Source of the DNA: Centrapalus pauciflorus
Taxonomy: Eukaryota; Streptophyta; Magnoliopsida; Asterales; Asteraceae
Length of the DNA stretch: 64,000 bases
Reading direction: 5' to 3'
Assembly (NCBI GenBank): GCA_020465985.1
Contig: JAANYP010004711.1
Span: 234,750-298,749, forward strand
Shown here: positions 48,140-58,500 of the stretch, one piece after another
Layout: each line of letters starts with the position of its first letter
How positions within the stretch are numbered: position 1 is the stretch's first letter
Notes under the pieces: model-generated
Seen by the model: only the letters and a program-made list of their open reading frames with translations
Database searches by the model: none
What the model was told of the DNA's origin: nothing
Program-made: the position numbers and the translations under genes

Positions 48140-48462
48140 TCTTCAGGAATTTTGAATCCAGGCTTTAGCACTAACGCCTCAGTGTCAGTAAATAACACCG
48201 AGTTCTTCTTATCACAGATTTGAGAGACACTAATGAGATTATGAACCAGTTTATCAACGTGATAAACTTGATCCAAAGTAATCGTCCCATTAGTGACTTC
48301 TCCAGTTCCAGTGATATTTCCACCCTTGTTACCCGCGAATGATACGAATCCCCTATTACCCCCCTTGAAGTCTGTGAGAAGACTTCTTTCCCCCGTCATG
48401 TGCCTGGAGCAACCACTGTCGACGAACCACTTGTTGTTTGGACCGGTAGTTATCTCCTGCAC
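47989..48462 (-). pseudogene. Copia protease region
   Basis: It holds the aspartic protease active site WFVDSGCSRHMTG near its start and runs to the frame change near 48,073, after which its frame is meaningless. It is in the same frame as the second gag ORF, separated from it by a single TAA (48,478-48,480) and six codons. It could be reached by stop readthrough or by splicing at the acceptor-like GTGCAG at 48,457. Confidence 0.75.
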
Positions 48463-48481
48463 ATGAAAGAAAATAGGTTAG
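48457..48481 (-). other. Acceptor-like sequence at start of pol
   Basis: On the minus strand CTAACC, a pyrimidine-rich stretch and ATGTGCAG immediately follow the gag stop codon. It is a very good plant 3' splice-site look-alike. Confidence 0.4.
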
Positions 48482-49761
48482 TTATCACGGGGAACCCAAG
48501 CCATGACTGACTTGGTAATACCATTCTCGTCCACATACGTGAACTCTTTCAAGTACCCATCTTGCCTTTCAGGTGACTTGGGCCTGTGAACTGAATTCTG
48601 TTGTGGTGCCGAGTGATTTAAGTTCACTCTTTGCCGTGGTGTAGGCATTTGTTGTGGAGCTCTGGAATAATTTCTATTATATGCCATTTCTAACTGTGAT
48701 CCTTGAGCTCTTACCGGTGCATACTGTCTAACTGGAGTATGTGACCTAACTGGAGTATGTGACCTGCTAGGTGTGGTGCTCCTATAGACTTGCTGTGGTG
48801 CTGACCTAGATTGATTTGTGACACGATTCGGTGAATTTGTCCTAATCACTTCCTTTGGTCCAACCTTAACCGGTGTGTTTTTCACAACTTGTTTGGGTGC
48901 GGCCTGCACAGTTTTCTCGGTAGGTTGAGAACTACTGCTGCTTGCCACATTGGGTGAGGGCTTAACAGGTGTTGGGATTACTGTCTTAGGGGCAACATCT
49001 GCTTTCCTAAGTGGACAGTGAGAAGCAACATGCCCTTTCGCGTGACATCTAAAGCAAGACATCTTATCCATGGACTTTTTGGTTGTTCCCTTAGATCTAG
49101 GTGTCTCACTAGTGTCTACTTCCTTTGGTACATCTACAGTGTCTGTCTCTTCGACCTGGTCAGCCCATGAAATTTTCTGTTTTCCTGCAGGTGTTTCACT
49201 GGAGGAAGACACAAATTTCACTTTCTTGACCTTGACGGTTGAGTCAACCACCTTAAGTGTATTATCAACTGTAGACTCAGGTGTCAGTTCTGGTAGGTCC
49301 TCTAAGTCTACTGACTTGTCAGTTTTTTCCTGAGGCTGAGGCACATAATTCGCATTGAAAGGTGGAGGAATTTCGTGAAAACCTAGACCTACAGGCTTCT
49401 TAGACTGTCTTTGGGCATCTAAGACTTTTCCTAGATTTAGGCTTGAATTCCTAAACTTTTCCAGCTTGCTATTTGCCTCTGCTACCTTAACCTTGGTCTC
49501 GGCTAGCTCTATATCCTTGTCCTTAAGACTTTTAGTTAAGGCCTCTACGTGCTCATACATTAGTTCTATCCTAACACACTGCTCGCTGAGTTTGTCTTTC
49601 AGAACTACCACGTCTTGAGCATCAGCCTTAAGCTTTTCTTTTAAATCTTGCTTTATATCATTTAGGCTAGCGTTTTCTATTTTTAAGTTATCATTTTGAG
49701 CAGATATGGTTTTATGTGATTCTAAGACTAGATTTAACCTATCATTAGAAGTAGCACACAA
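48478..49761 (-). pseudogene. Copia gag, C-terminal part
   Basis: 427 codons. The first 120 residues form a coiled coil with heptad Leu/Val. Then comes GLGFHEIPPPFNANYVP, a linker, an intact CCHC zinc knuckle (CFRCHAKGHVASHC, about residue 236) and a long basic Ser/Pro/Gln-rich tail with an imperfect SHTPVR repeat. It ends with AWVPRDN before TAA. The frame overlaps the first gag ORF by 28 bases, so a frame change lies near 49,770. Confidence 0.75.
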
Positions 49762-51275
49762 AGCACATAATTCTGAAAATGAGAATAAGAAAGACTAACC
49801 TTAGAGTTATCAGATTCCACGTAGGCCATCTGAGCAGCAAACTCCAGCACGGTCTGATCATTCGCCTTCTCTACCCACATCGGACTGCTGTCCCGTGTGG
49901 TCTGCTCGTCCCCATCACACCCAGTTTCCGTGACTTCAGCCATGAAGGCTCTAGCATTCGACTCAGGATGTGAACTCCAGTCATAGGTACCATCTAGCTG
50001 TCTGTCAGAGGTGACATTGGATAGTAGACCCGCTAGATTGGCTTGACCAGATGAGGAACTCGGAAGGTATCTTTGTTGGGACTGATTTTGGTACTGTCCT
50101 TGATGCTGACTCTGTCCTTGGTATGTCTCTACCTTCGGTCTTTGACACTCCCTGGCGAAGTGTCCCAATCGCTTGATGAATCTTTTTACCCTCTGGGTAA
50201 CCATGGCCAGTTGCCACTTAAGATCCATTTCCTCTAAGTCATCAGGGTCGACCTGATCGTAATCTTCATCCCATAGAGCTGGGTCATTGATTTTCCCTTG
50301 AACACAATTTCCATAAGCTGCCACAAAGGAAGCAAGCAGATTCAAATGTTCTTCTGCTGACTTTGCGCTCATCGGCATCTTCGAATAGCTCTGACTTGTC
50401 GATGCCTGTTGGACTTGAGGTTGCGGTTCTTCCGATCTTCCTAACCCTAAGAACGCGCGATTCAATGAGTCTTCGGACTCTGGTGGCGATGACGTTTCTC
50501 CGGTGAAAAACGCTGTAGCACTCTTCGGTTCAGCTGTCACTGATGATTTAGATGTCTTTCCAAAATACATTGCCGGATTCTGGACTTGCTCGTAATCAGT
50601 CTCAGCCTTAATCATCTCGAAGTGATATGCCCTCAACGTTCCCACAATGTCATCAAGTGATTGAGTATAATATTTGTCCTCATTCAGCTTAATCATTGCC
50701 ACGTACATAGCCCATTTGGCTGGTAGGGCATCAAGAAGCTTGTTGTTCTTGTCAGTGTCCGAATACTCAATTCCATGACTTTCAAGTTCCGTTATCAGAT
50801 GATAGAACCTTGTGATAATATCATCCAACTGTTCATCCTTAATTGCCTTGAAAATCGCAAACTGTTGGGTCAACAGCTCTGTACGCTTTCTACGCACCCG
50901 AGGATTACCCTCACACCTTTTCTGGAGAGACTCCCAAAGTTCCTTCGACGTCCTTTGAGTCCGAAATGTGTGCAAAATATCTTGAGGTAAAGCCATACGG
51001 ATTATGGAGAAAGCTTTGTTTTCAGCTTCAAATAGTTTCTTGTCATCCTCTTTCATCATCTGATATGACAAGACCTTTTGACGGCCTTCAACTTCAGATA
51101 CTGGCGGAATGTACCCTTCATCTATGCACACCCACATGCGCATATCATTGAATCGTACAAAATCTGTAAATCTGTCCTTCCACCAGTAATAGTCCTCAAC
51201 TTTCATCAGCTTAGGCGGTGCATTTGCCTTCCCAACTTCGTGATCCATCTCAAGGAATTTCTGAAGATTTGACAT
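49734..51275 (-). CDS. Copia gag, N-terminal part
   Basis: 513 codons from an ATG at 51,275 (MSNLQKFLEMDHEVG). Residues about 25-225 resemble the UBN2-type copia gag domain (YYWWKDRFTDF, LWESLQKRCEG, LLDALPAKWAM). Near residue 370 only the second half of a CCHC knuckle remains (LGHFARECQRP); the Cys-x2-Cys half is replaced by FIKR, which looks like an in-frame deletion. The last 20 residues are out of frame with the continuing gag. Confidence 0.8.
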   Translation of the reverse strand: MSNLQKFLEMDHEVGKANAPPKLMKVEDYYWWKDRFTDFVRFNDMRMWVCIDEGYIPPVSEVEGRQKVLSYQMMKEDDKKLFEAENKAFSIIRMALPQDILHTFRTQRTSKELWESLQKRCEGNPRVRRKRTELLTQQFAIFKAIKDEQLDDIITRFYHLITELESHGIEYSDTDKNNKLLDALPAKWAMYVAMIKLNEDKYYTQSLDDIVGTLRAYHFEMIKAETDYEQVQNPAMYFGKTSKSSVTAEPKSATAFFTGETSSPPESEDSLNRAFLGLGRSEEPQPQVQQASTSQSYSKMPMSAKSAEEHLNLLASFVAAYGNCVQGKINDPALWDEDYDQVDPDDLEEMDLKWQLAMVTQRVKRFIKRLGHFARECQRPKVETYQGQSQHQGQYQNQSQQRYLPSSSSGQANLAGLLSNVTSDRQLDGTYDWSSHPESNARAFMAEVTETGCDGDEQTTRDSSPMWVEKANDQTVLEFAAQMAYVESDNSKVSLSYSHFQNYVLCVLLLMIG

Positions 51276-51280
51276 CTTTT

Positions 51281-51302
51281 CTGAAACAAATTGAATTTGA
51301 AC
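51281..51302 (-). other. Acceptor-like sequence before gag ATG
   Basis: On the minus strand TTTGTTTCAG ends five bases before the gag start codon. It is the first of several such sequences at ORF starts in this element. Confidence 0.35.
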
Positions 51303-51317
51303 TTAATTAATTTAATT

Positions 51318-51720
51318 CGAAACTGATTTAGACTAACTTATTCGAATCTAGATAGATTCGAAACTAATTAAGATTAAATCTTTTGAGATTAAATTCGATT
51401 AAGTCTTAAAAGTCAATTAGATTCGAAATTATGTCAGATTCGAACAACTCCTTAGAATCGATGGTCCTTAGATACGAAGGCTCAGCAGATTCGAATTTCA
51501 GCAAAATCGAAGCACAGATTCGAAACAGTACCAGACTCGAAATAAACTCGAAACTACTATAAACTCGAGATCCTATTCGAATGAAGTAACAGATTCGAAA
51601 CAAAGTAGACTCGAAACTCTCTGAAATTGACTCGAAAGGAGCGTATTTAGGTTAGACTCGAGACTAAAGTGAAACCCTAATTACCCCTATAGATTCGAGC
51701 GCCGCAAACTCGAAAAACGG
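51318..51720. repeat. TTCGA-core motif array, gag leader
   Basis: About 20 copies of AGATTCGAA, AGACTCGAA or one-base variants in 400 bases upstream of gag. No long ORF is present. The motif is the same as in the LTRs and the pol spacer. Confidence 0.75.
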
Positions 51721-51936
51721 CTAACACGTTGATTTTTTGACGTTTTACAGATTAAATCACTATTTTTCTAACGAAAAATAATGATTTCGATCAAAAACGT
51801 GAAAAACGACAAAGTGTTTCCCGAATATGAATTTGCTAAGCTCAAAAACACGTTTTTGAGAGCAAAACCGTCCAACTAGCGTCAAGAAACCTAGAATGTA
51901 TCTGATGAACACGAAGAACACCAAGAACACTCCGTA

Positions 51937-51949
51937 GGCTCTGATACCA
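51937..51949 (-). other. Copia primer binding site
   Basis: On the minus strand TGGTATCAGAGCC, an exact 13-base match to the initiator-Met-tRNA primer site, lies two bases after the LTR end. This fixes the true LTR boundary at 51,952. Confidence 0.92.
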
Positions 51950-51951
51950 CT

Positions 51952-52597
51952 TGTAAGGTCTACGACTGCAAGATCTATCTAGACACGGATCCGTGAACGA
52001 GTGCGGAATCCTCGTTGACGGTTAGACGGACAACTCTCAACCAACGGAACACGGAGACTATTAGACGCTGAACGAACGACACACGAACGATCCTACAAAC
52101 TAATTCTCTCCTAAACGGCACTCACCTAGCTGATAAACTCGAGATCGCTCTTTGCTTAGTCCCTCACGAATTCTGCAAAAAAGTCACTTAATGATTCGAG
52201 TCTATCTCTAATTATAGACCCTGATTCGAGTCTGTTGTGGGCCAAGCTCGAATCTGGCCCAAGGCCCATTCGAGTCTGTCCATATTGACAGTCTCGAATC
52301 TAGCCCATTCGAATCTAAGGTCTCATTCGAATCTATCTCAGATTCGAATGTATTCCCTTAAGTAATTCGAATCTAGCCAAAATACTTAAACTCTTAAGTG
52401 ATAAAACTTATGATATTACCTTATGATTGATTTTATCTTTGAACTTTATGTTTGAACTTCTTGTAATATGTTACATCAAGTTCAAACATACAAACACTAA
52501 TAAGCATCAATCATATATAATATATATATAGCAAACACATGCTAAATCACAATGTAAGACCACTTAAACTGCTATCGTCACACGGGATGTACCAACA
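51952..52597 (-). repeat. Copia 5' LTR, complete
   Basis: 646 bp, TGTTGGTA...CCTTACA on the minus strand. It has a TATATATA promoter-like tract at 52,512-52,531, nine or more TTCGA-core motifs at 52,192-52,380, and an AG|GTGAGT splice-donor-like site at 52,125. Confidence 0.9.
52120..52127 (-). other. Splice-donor-like site in the 5' LTR
   Basis: On the minus strand AG|GTGAGT, a full donor consensus, lies about 390 bases downstream of the TATA tract and before the primer site, where a leader donor of a spliced subgenomic RNA would be expected. Function is inferred only. Confidence 0.3.
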
Positions 52598-53638
52598 ATC
52601 CAAGAGCTGTACAAGTGATACCTGGGTTGCTGAGATCCTTGAACCTGTTTGAAGCTAAGCTGAAAGCAAAAGTAGCAGAGAACAGAAAATTGAAAATTAT
52701 TTTAGTTATTAGTTGGGTTGTTTTTGTGTTACGTTATGTTAGTAGTTGAAGAGAAATATTGTATTTGAAAGCTTGTAACTTGCCAAGTTTGTCAATGGTG
52801 AATCTGGTATTTTGATATTAATGGTGTGTTTTGGTGCATTTAAAATCATGTCAATGGTCAAATTGATAGCAGGTGAACAGAAACATAAAGAAAATAACAA
52901 ACCTAGCGGGAGTAACCCAAAATCTAATCCAAGTCAGGTAACTTAAAGGTAAAATACATTGGTTCCTCATCCATGTACCCTAACTCTTATATCATAGCAT
53001 TGAGTTCATGAATAGAAAATGCATCACCATCAACAAAGTCCACAAAATTTACCTTCCCATTTAAATACGACCTAGGTCGACCCTCGGTAAAAACTCCTCC
53101 ATGACTAATCCTCAAAGTAAACAGGTTACAATCATCTCCTGCAAATGAAATTTTCCTCAAATCATTAACCAAATATCAAGATTCATTGAACTAAAACAAA
53201 AAATATCTTAACGTAAAAAAAACTACATTTACTTACCGTATTCAACGTTGGGATCAAACAAATCATCTTCTCTCGAATGCCACAACGTAAGCACCATTTT
53301 TCTTCTTCTATGCTGGTTAGGTTTTTTCTGGTCAGAATGTCAATAACCAGACAACATACGAGGAAGAAAGTGATAGATAAAAAGTGAGGTTGAGGGAGTC
53401 AAAGGGTTTTTGGGTTTCAGCTTATCTAAAAAATGAGAGGGAAAGTATAAAAGACAAAAAAGCCCTCATGTGTACTGCACATGGGCTTGTTTAACGGTAG
53501 GAAATTAACGGGGTTAACTCCAGGGTTCAAAAACGCAAAGAAATCGGGTCGGGAGGGACCAAACCCGTAAATTTTCAGATCCAGGGACCAATTCCGTAAT
53601 TTCAATGAAACCACAGGGACCAAAAATGTAATTAACTT
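52598..53638. mobile_element. MULE, 5'-truncated copy
   Basis: It keeps the last part of GRF exon 2 (52,598-52,749), the PB1-like exons (53,297-53,237 and 53,138-52,987, with the same internal stop) and the right terminal repeat, followed by tatattttt. The left terminal repeat and GRF exon 1 are absent, so this copy cannot move and its GRF gene is dead. Confidence 0.85.
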
Positions 53639-53759
53639 TATATTTTTTACATATATAGTTTGCGAAATTTAGTATTTTTTTATGTTTATATATAGATCTT
53701 TAATATTTTTTTTTAATATTTTGATCATTTAATTACCCTCACTAAATTTTTGTATTTAC

Positions 53760-55441
53760 TCTAATATATATATATATATATAAAAGTTGAGTCCATGTCA
53801 TAAATATTCATGTTATAAATGTTCATGTCATAATTGTTTCTAATGTCTTCACTTCTCCTATACTAAATAATTACTTAATTGTTTTATTATCAAACTAAAT
53901 ATTGTTTTAGTATTCAAAAAAATAGGTTAATAATAATAGACTATTCATTTTCTCCAACTTAAAGAATTGCTTTAATGTGATACTAAATAATGGTTTAATG
54001 TTGCTTAAATTTAATTAATTTTACCTTAAGTAAAAACCCTCCATCTATCCTAAGGTTATTATTTCTTATCAATTAATGTCAATCATTTATCTATAAATAA
54101 CAAAGCTACATTTGTTCATTCACATTATTTTATCATTTCATGTTACAAACAATTTGTTGAGTGCTTGGTGGATGGAAAATCCTATGACAATGCTAAGAAT
54201 TTTTGTTCATCACAGCCAACGAGGCCTAAAGTGGTAGCAAGATTTCACATCAAATGGTTGTGAAAGTGTAAGGTTCTAGACTAAAGCGTAAGCGGGATCA
54301 CAAAACTCATCTCCATATGTTAATTTGATGTTGTGAATTCACGGATGATAACAATGCCGAGTCGGGGAAGATATATAATAAAAAAATGTATTAATTAGTC
54401 GTTGTGGTACATGGCTTATTTTTAATTTCGTAGTATGAGTAATTGTTTGTTTTGTGAAAGTTGAGAGCTATTGTAATAGAATTTGTTTTTTTGGCAATCA
54501 TTTATATTAGATGTCTATAGGAGTCACTTTGGTAGTTTCGTATTCAATTTTTAATTTTGTTTCGGATTTTAGTTGGATTTATAAACCGCCACGTGTGCTC
54601 TCCTATATTCTAAATCGAGAAATTTATTATTTAGTCATTGATTTTTAATTAATTTAGTTTAAATATTGCAAACCATGTTTTTATATCACTGATTCCTTAG
54701 ATAAATAATAATTCATATTAATAATCTTTTTAAAACTATATATATTTTTAATTTGTATATTTTATGTTTTCTTCTAAACTATTTGAGTAATTATATTAAA
54801 TGTTGACAGATTAAATAGCTAATATGACAATTACTATTATTTATATATTTTTAAAGTGAACTATTTTGATATTACATCTACTGAGATAACCTAAAATCTA
54901 ATTAAACTTTTTAAAACAATTTATTTACCTAATTAAAAGTTTATAATGACATAAATTATTGAAAGCTTTTGAATATAATCATTCTATTATGAATCTTCAA
55001 TTGAATATTGATATCATTATTATGATAAAAGTATTCTTTAAATAGTTTTTAAATCATTGTTAATAAAAAAAATATCATTTGGTTCAAATTATACATATGA
55101 TGATATGTTTATACATATAGATTTTATAATATTTATATAAATATATTTTGTTCAATAATCATAGTTAAGCATGTCATAAATATTTATGTTATAAATGTTC
55201 ATGTCATAATTGTTTCTAACAAGTTATGTGGTGTCCGTGCGTTGCGACGGATGTATAGATATATATTTTGTGTACTTTAATAGATACAGTTTAAACGATT
55301 AAAATCATACTTTATTTATAAACTAATTAATAATAAAAATTTAACAGAAAAGATAAAAAATCTATTAAAATTATACTAATTAAAGTTAAAAAATAAATTA
55401 AATAAATTGAATATGTTGGAGAAAAAACTAATCACCAACCA

Positions 55442-55502
<61 letters not shown>

Positions 55503-58500
55503 CATATGACATTAGCTACAAAACATACGTTTATCATTTATCGTAGTTATTACAATAAACAAAAGTCATGATGTATGACCAAAAATGACGATAAACTAAT
55601 AATAGTAAAGCAAAATATTTTCTTAAATTTTTTATTGGTGTGATTAATATTTGAAATAATAATGTTATTAATATAAAAATATTTAATAAACTAAACATTA
55701 CAAACTAATTAGAGTTAATCAAACATTATGTTAAACCGAATATAAAATGTACTTGATTTCTTAAGTAATCACACAGATATCGATATAAGACATTATAAAA
55801 CACTAAAATTATTATAAACCAAAAATTATTATAACAAAAATAAATCTTATTTTCAAAATGTCTAAGAATTAATTAGTATTTAAATATATCAAATTTTAAA
55901 TAAAAAATATATAAGAACATGAAACATTCTTATCATATAATTTACATATAAATAATAATAAAATATGCATAAGCACACTTTAGCAAACCCCATCACAAAA
56001 TAGTGTTTAACAAAAGCTTCTTCTAGTGCATTTTAGCACAATAAAATATTATTAATCTTTAGATTTTCATCTCTAGCACATTTTAGCAAAGCTCATTTAT
56101 AAATTATATTTCTTTGTTGATGTGAGAGGTACAAAATAGCAAAACCCACTTATGAATAGTGATTTCATTAGTGGGTAATGTATAAAGGTGTAATGTCTTC
56201 ACTTCTCCTATACTAAATAATTACTTAATTGTTTTATTATCAAACTAAATATTGTTTTAGTTTTCAAAAAAATAGGTTAATAATAATAGACTATCCATTT
56301 TCTCCAACTTAAAGGATTGCTTTAATGTGATACTAAATATTGGTTTAGTGTTGTTTAAATTTAATTAATTTTACCTTAATAGTAAAAACCCTCCATCTAT
56401 CCTAAGGTTATTATTTCTTATCAATTAATGTCAATCATTTATCTATAAATAACAAAGTTACATTTGTTCATTCACATTATTCCATCATTTCATGTTACAA
56501 ACAATTTGTTGAGTGCTTGGTGGATGGAAAATCCTATGACAATGCTAAGAATTTTTGTTCATCACAGCCAACGAGGCCTAAAGTGGTAGCAAGATTTCAC
56601 ATCAAATGGTTGTGAAAATGTAAGGTTCTAGACTAAAGCGTAAACAGGATCACAAAACTCATGAAAATCATTTATTTATTTAATTTAGTAACAACGCAAC
56701 ATGTGTCAACTAACATTTATTTAAATATGATACATCAATTATTTATTTAATTTAATTTCAAAACACCACAAAGATAAGATGAGATACTAATAATATAATA
56801 ATCATTTATTTCATTAAATTAATATGTAATAAATATCTTTTATTATTTTATACCTAAATAAGTTAACAAAGAGGAAAAAAAATATTGTGTTACATTTTAA
56901 TAATTTTATTTAAACTGAATATCTTTAATAACCAAATTATCTTACCAAAAAACGTAATTCATAAATCTCATTTAAATGACAAGAGAATAAGAATTTTATT
57001 TGCAAAATAGTATACTGAAATAAATATATGAAATACCACTCTTTGTAGATTTAAAACTTCTAACAAATATATTAATCTTTATAGAATCATAATAATTGTA
57101 ATGATTTCATGTCTATAGTAATTAATTTCATGTAAAATATTACGATGATCATAATTTATATATAATGCATAATTGTATTATTTAATTATTTAATTTGATA
57201 AGTTGAGTCATATATTGATAATTTCATATAATAAAATTTTAATTATTATAAATTTAGATTAAAAAATTAGTTTATTTTTAATTTAGTTTGATAAGTTGAG
57301 TCGTGTAGCATAAATCTAATGTAATAACATATATTTAATTAATGTATTAAAATTTTTAACATACTTACACTTTGTTCCTAAATTTTAAGAAACATTTTTT
57401 TAATCTTTAAAAACTTTTATGAAAATATATGATTCAGTAAGTAGCCTTTAAAATAAGTTAATCAACAAATTAATCCAAAAAAATATATAATATAGAATTT
57501 TATGATTAAATAAATAATTTGTAATTAATATATATTTAAATTAACACATAAAATGATTTTTTTAAATATAGTTACACATTGTAGAAAAGTTTTAAGATAT
57601 AAATTTTAATTTTTAAAAAAAACTCTTTATGAAAATATATAATTCTTCAAATACCCTTTATAAAACAAGTTAATTAACAAATTAAACTAATAAAATATAT
57701 AATCATTAATTTTAAGATTATTCATAAAATAACTCGGTCTATATAAAATTTTCTATAAAATAGACTCAACTTTGATACAACATGTTCAATATAAATAAAT
57801 ATTACTTGAACTCAAATAAATATAACATAATAGTATTATTATTTATCACATGAATTTTAGTTACATAGATTCAATTTAAACCTTATTAATATTCATTTAA
57901 ATTAATGTATTAAAATAAACTTCTAATATAATTACATGTTATAATGAAACTTTATGAAATATTGAATTAAAGAGTTTTTACGAAAGCATATAACTAATCA
58001 AATAACTTTTAAAAACAATTTAATTAATATATATATAATTTAAAACTTTAAAATTAATTGCATTATTTGTAGTTAAACTTAATATATTTTTATTTCATAA
58101 AATGTGAAACAATACATTAATGCATAAATATTGAATTTTAATAGGTTCGAGTTTTTTTTAACGGCAAATTATCATACTACTACTCTTAAACTACTCCTAA
58201 TATATGCATCATGTACAAATTATAATTACACATAAATGACATTGATTGCTTAGTTTTTTTTGAAATTCTCTCATAATTTTCAAACATAACATATGTTGTT
58301 CACATTATAATTACACATAAATATCATATTGATTGCTCAATTCTTTTGAAATTCTCTCATAATTTTCAAACGTAACCTATTGCACATAAAATGTCATATT
58401 GATTGTTACAATTTATCTATAATCTCTACGCACTCTAAAATCGTAATAAAATTTGACATTATCGTTTTTGTTTTTATCTCTCATGCATGATCAATTTCAA

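Larger units (their letters stand above)
39202..52597 (-). mobile_element. Ty1/copia retrotransposon, Sirevirus-like, 13.4 kb
   Basis: Minus orientation: 5' LTR at the right, primer site, leader, gag, protease, integrase, RT, RNase H, a 2.2-kb spacer, a 1,011-residue extra ORF, polypurine tract and a truncated 3' LTR. Integrase before RT defines copia. A gag with coiled coil plus zinc knuckle and an ORF between pol and the 3' LTR fit the Sirevirus group. The flanks do not form a 5-bp duplication (tattt versus atcca). The outer 64 bp of the left LTR are missing, so the left junction is a breakpoint and not a transposon end. Confidence 0.92.

Noticed and set aside
49773..49800. 27-base intron in copia gag
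   Set aside because: Too short for plant splicing, and removal does not restore the reading frame.
51318..51720. Heat-shock elements
   Set aside because: The TTCGAA core lacks the two-base spacing between GAA and TTC blocks needed for a heat-shock element.
39197..52602. Simple copia insertion with a 5-bp target duplication
   Set aside because: The flanks read tattt and atcca, and the left LTR lacks 64 bp that the primer-site position shows to be part of the LTR.
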